Under the pieces are notes generated by a model. That model was not told where the DNA came from. It made no database searches and saw only the letters and a program-made list of their open reading frames with translations. Positions 61,071 through 64,000 of a stretch of DNA of 64,000 nucleotides are shown here, piece after piece. Position 1 is the stretch's first letter, and each line of letters opens with the position of its first letter. The translations under genes were made by a program, and so were the position numbers. The DNA comes from Chitinophaga fulva (GTDB lineage: Bacteria > Bacteroidota > Bacteroidia > Chitinophagales > Chitinophagaceae): positions 2,294,810 to 2,358,809 of the forward strand of contig NZ_JABBGC010000001.1 in assembly GCF_012927205.1 (NCBI RefSeq). Reading direction: 5' to 3'.

Positions 61071-63395
61071 TTGAAAATTTTATTGGCTTGTTTGTTTGTT
61101 ACCTTATTGTTCGTCATGCCCGCACATGCCCAACTGAACGTGTTCAAAGGCGCAGCAGTGAATGATACAGGACACCTTATCCTCCGGCTGGGTTGTAAAG
61201 CACCCTTTTTTGTGCCTGTGGAACTTTATGGAAAACGGGATTCAATACCTGCTCCCGTGGTCAGGAAACGTATGCCCGTTAAGGTTATGCCTGACCAGCA
61301 CAGGGCGCCCTGGATCACCATCCATGGTAACATCTCCTATGATTTATTTTATCAGTCAAATGTTGACACGCCTTATGTGGAACATGATATCTACCAACAT
61401 ACTGTACAAACCGTATTAGACCTGACTGTAAAGAACAGGTATCCATTACATCTGGCTTTTAGCACACAGATGGGAAACTCCAACCTGTTCAGAAATATTA
61501 CAGGCATCAATCTGCAATACACTAACCGTGATTTGAAACAGATGCTGCTGGCCCGTGCAAGAGAATGGGACAGCAGGAAACTGAAGCAGCTGCAAGAGCT
61601 GGACAAACTACGGTCGGCCATTGCCAATGCAGGCGCCAATCTTGCTTCCCTGCGTGCCTGGCTGTCTTCACAGGTACAGCTACAGCGATTGATAGAAGAA
61701 AGAGAAAGAAACTTTTACGGTATAGCCGACTCCGTTAAACAGATTGCCGGCGGACTGGGAAATGTAGACCAGTGGCGGAACAAGCTGCGGGTTGATCCAA
61801 ATCAGATTGCGGATAAATGGAAGCTTAAAAGTAAAATTGATCAGGCTAAAGACAGCCTGAAAAAGAAGCTGCCGGAAAATTCTTTTGAAAATTATTACCG
61901 TAAAAAGCAGCAGGAAGCTGATTCGCTGTCAGGGCAACTGGCTGCGGCGGAAACAAAATACCGTGCGCTGAATGCTAAATATGGACAGAAGGCGGCCTCG
62001 CTCGTAGATGCGATTACCCATAGCAAAACCAACCAGGAGCTGGTGTCTGCACTGGACCAGATGAACCTTCCGGACAGCATGCTGCCCAAAGGATACAAGA
62101 CACTATTGTCTGTACGGTCTTTTGGTATCGGAAGAACGATGGTGAATTATTCGGAACTGACAGCAAAAGATATCAGCATCACGGGTGTGCAATTGGAATA
62201 CAATCCTTCCTTTTATCTGGCGGTGGCCTCGGGTGCGGTGGATTACCGTTTCCGCAATTATATCGTCAAAGAAAACCGGAGCCGCCAGTATCTGAATTTG
62301 ATACGTGCAGGTATCGGCATGAAAGAAGGCAACAATGTGATCCTTACCTATTATACAGGGAAAAAAGACCTGTACAATATGAATACGCAAGGTGCAGATC
62401 CTGCTACCTACGCAGGACAGCACATTATGGGAATAGCGCTGGAAGGGCAGTGGCGGCTGAATCGCTCTACTTTTATCACTGCTGAAATGGCCAAGTCATC
62501 GATGCCTCATTATGCCAGGGCTTCCTCACATGAGTCTCCTTTCAATAGTATGCTCAATTTCAGTTCCCGCGATAACGAAGCGTATGCCCTGAAATTTAAT
62601 ACCGTGGTGGAGAAAACACATACCAACGTTAGCGGGATGTTTAAACAGATGGGGCGCGATTTTCAGTCTTTCAGTCTATACACGACCGGCTCAAAACAAA
62701 CAGCCTGGAACATCCGGATTGACCAGCCTTTTTTTAAGCGGCAACTGACCATTAGTGCCGCTATCAGGAAGAACGATTATGTGACGTACATGATGCCGGC
62801 CAATTATCATAGTAATACGGTGTTCAAAAGCCTGCAAGCTACCTGGCGGAAAAAGTACTGGCCGGTGATCACTGTCGGGTATCAACCATCATCACAGCTG
62901 ATGAAGCTGAGCGATGATCATTTTGTGGAGAACCTGTTTTATACGCTGACGGGTACTGCCAGTCATTACTACAGCCTGCATGGTATCAAGATGAATAGCG
63001 TAGTGTCGTATTCGCAGTTCTATAACCGGCAAACGGACAGCAACTTCGTATACTTCAACAGTAAAAACCTGATGGCGTCGCAAACCCTATTCCTGGGCCG
63101 TTTTACGTTGAACGGACAACTGTCGGCCGCGGTGAACCAGGAGTATGGCCTGTACGGCGCTGGTGGTGATGTGAGCTGGAAAGTCCTGGACTGGCTGGAG
63201 CTGGGCGGTGGAATGAAATACAACCGTCAAACGGTGTATGGTTTATCGCTGCTGGGATATTCCGGTCATTCAAAATTTCGTATACCCTGGATCGGTGAGA
63301 TTGGATTATATGCAGACAAAGGCTTTATACCAGGAGCCAATAAAAAACTTGTCACAAACAATACTGGTAGAGTAACCTATACCCGGACCTTTTAA
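61071..63395 (+). CDS. Large outer-membrane beta-barrel protein with coiled-coil insert
   Basis: 774 aa from TTG 61071, the only start giving the full signal peptide (LLACLFVTLLFVMPAHAQ). A short beta region (WITIHGNISYDLFYQS), then about residues 150-330 of heptad-rich helix (KLKQLQELDKLRSAIANA, KSKIDQAKDSLKKKL, QQEADSLSGQLAAAETKYRAL), then repeated amphipathic strands to the end, as in a large outer-membrane barrel. No named family recognised. In Chitinophagaceae such barrels precede large secreted surface proteins; the next gene, eight bases on, is a secreted protein of that type. A role in anchoring or exporting it is inference. Confidence 0.75.
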   Translation: MKILLACLFVTLLFVMPAHAQLNVFKGAAVNDTGHLILRLGCKAPFFVPVELYGKRDSIPAPVVRKRMPVKVMPDQHRAPWITIHGNISYDLFYQSNVDTPYVEHDIYQHTVQTVLDLTVKNRYPLHLAFSTQMGNSNLFRNITGINLQYTNRDLKQMLLARAREWDSRKLKQLQELDKLRSAIANAGANLASLRAWLSSQVQLQRLIEERERNFYGIADSVKQIAGGLGNVDQWRNKLRVDPNQIADKWKLKSKIDQAKDSLKKKLPENSFENYYRKKQQEADSLSGQLAAAETKYRALNAKYGQKAASLVDAITHSKTNQELVSALDQMNLPDSMLPKGYKTLLSVRSFGIGRTMVNYSELTAKDISITGVQLEYNPSFYLAVASGAVDYRFRNYIVKENRSRQYLNLIRAGIGMKEGNNVILTYYTGKKDLYNMNTQGADPATYAGQHIMGIALEGQWRLNRSTFITAEMAKSSMPHYARASSHESPFNSMLNFSSRDNEAYALKFNTVVEKTHTNVSGMFKQMGRDFQSFSLYTTGSKQTAWNIRIDQPFFKRQLTISAAIRKNDYVTYMMPANYHSNTVFKSLQATWRKKYWPVITVGYQPSSQLMKLSDDHFVENLFYTLTGTASHYYSLHGIKMNSVVSYSQFYNRQTDSNFVYFNSKNLMASQTLFLGRFTLNGQLSAAVNQEYGLYGAGGDVSWKVLDWLELGGGMKYNRQTVYGLSLLGYSGHSKFRIPWIGEIGLYADKGFIPGANKKLVTNNTGRVTYTRTF

Positions 63396-63403
63396 CTGAT
63401 TGT

Positions 63404-64000
63404 ATGCCCAAAAAAATTTATGCCCTGTTGATCTGTATGGGCCTGCTACTGACGGAAACCTTGCATGCACAAGTGAGCATGACGGTGCAGCTGCCTCCTG
63501 TAGGCGTGCTGGTAAAACCACAATTATGGAACATGGTGCTGGTGAACGCAGGTACACGGTCCACCGGTGTGCGTGTGTTGCTGCGGTTATCGGATGCCAA
63601 TACCACGCAGCCGGTACTAACAGCTGTTACCAAAACCGTTATCCTGAGCCCAGGCGCTAACCAGTTGCAGGAGAAAGACCTTGCGCCGGTGCAGTATGAA
63701 TACCTGATGATGACTACTGACAGAAGACCGGAAGGGATGTTGTCTCCGGGCAGTTACCTGGCCTGCTACAGTGTGGTGATTGATGGTGATAAAGCGGGGC
63801 AGCCGGCGACAGAAGATTGCATTCCTTTTACGGTAGAACCATTAAGTCCGCCTTTGCTGAATATGCCGGCAGATGCTGCTGTGCTGGACCATCGCTTGCC
63901 ACAGTTTACCTGGATACCGCCTGCACCGTTACAGCTATTCACCGATCTGAATTATGAACTGTTGGTAGCAGAAGTAAGAGAAACACAATCCGCCGCAGAA
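63404..64000 (+). CDS. Secreted protein, fibronectin/TANFOR-like N-terminus, truncated by the window end
   Basis: Open from ATG 63404 to the window edge (199 codons). Signal peptide (IYALLICMGLLLTETLHAQ). The mature part (VSMTVQLPPVGVLVKPQLWN, then LVNAGTRSTGVRVLLRLSD, LSPGSYLACYSVV, PPLLNMPADAAVLDHRLPQFTW) matches the repeated Ig/fibronectin-like N-terminal modules of very long secreted Bacteroidota proteins (sometimes called TANFOR). The stop lies beyond the window. Starts eight bases after the barrel gene, so both form one operon. Confidence 0.75.
   Translation, partial: MPKKIYALLICMGLLLTETLHAQVSMTVQLPPVGVLVKPQLWNMVLVNAGTRSTGVRVLLRLSDANTTQPVLTAVTKTVILSPGANQLQEKDLAPVQYEYLMMTTDRRPEGMLSPGSYLACYSVVIDGDKAGQPATEDCIPFTVEPLSPPLLNMPADAAVLDHRLPQFTWIPPAPLQLFTDLNYELLVAEVRETQSAAE

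Overview
The window comes from a Bacteroidota chromosome, most likely a Chitinophaga-like member of the Chitinophagaceae. The signs are exact copies of the Bacteroidota -7 promoter box TAnnTTTG with an upstream TTG/TTTG, frequent TTG/GTG starts, TonB/CarboxypepD_reg receptors, DUF6443-type RHS proteins, and an arginine operon built around the succinyl/acetylornithine carbamoyltransferase family. No 16S or other species-level marker is present, so the genus is an inference.

Layout. 1-5.5 kb: galactokinase, a Tat-exported GH109-like oxidoreductase/glycosidase and a divergent secreted GH29 fucosidase. 5.5-14.3 kb: one arginine operon (GNAT acyltransferase, argG, argC, argD, argF', argB, argE-like, argH). 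It is headed by a strong promoter and a 280-nt leader that contains a 38-codon ORF with four Arg codons in its last nine, followed by hairpins. 14.4-24.6 kb: an AT-richer polymorphic-toxin island. It holds small immunity-like genes (one frameshifted), a 1445-aa RHS protein with its own toxin tip and exported immunity candidate, a wrecked IS256 element whose transposase has been split by an inversion, and an orphan metzincin-like toxin tip with a lipoprotein immunity candidate. 24.6-34 kb: a thiamin TonB receptor under a TPP riboswitch, ssb, initiator tRNA, era, der, a low-complexity lipoprotein, a SirB1-like protein and topA. 34-44.4 kb: DUF2520 protein, kdsC-like, UbiA-like, maf, hom, a SAM-I riboswitch-controlled trans-sulfuration enzyme, DUF2851, OsmC, a barrel-like protein and lipA. 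44.7-50.4 kb: a complete RND tripartite efflux operon. 50.6-57.2 kb: SdpI-like, a pyocin-knob-like secreted protein, AsmA, TrmH, and three more small immunity-like or DUF433 genes. 57.3-64 kb: a secreted SGNH hydrolase with a standalone paralogue of its N-terminal module, a large outer-membrane barrel protein, and the start of a secreted protein cut by the window end.

Two kinds of signal stand out beyond ordinary genes. The first is RNA-level control: a probable arginine leader peptide, a TPP riboswitch, a SAM-I riboswitch with terminator, and a structured leader before the efflux operon. The second is small interspersed DNA elements. A 49-nt element occurs four times, each exactly at a stop codon and each in the same orientation relative to its gene. 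A palindromic CCCAGGGCT-GAAGCCCTGGG family forms long perfect inverted pairs. AATTACGAATT-type repeats form an imperfect inverted pair. These three families mark many of the gene junctions.
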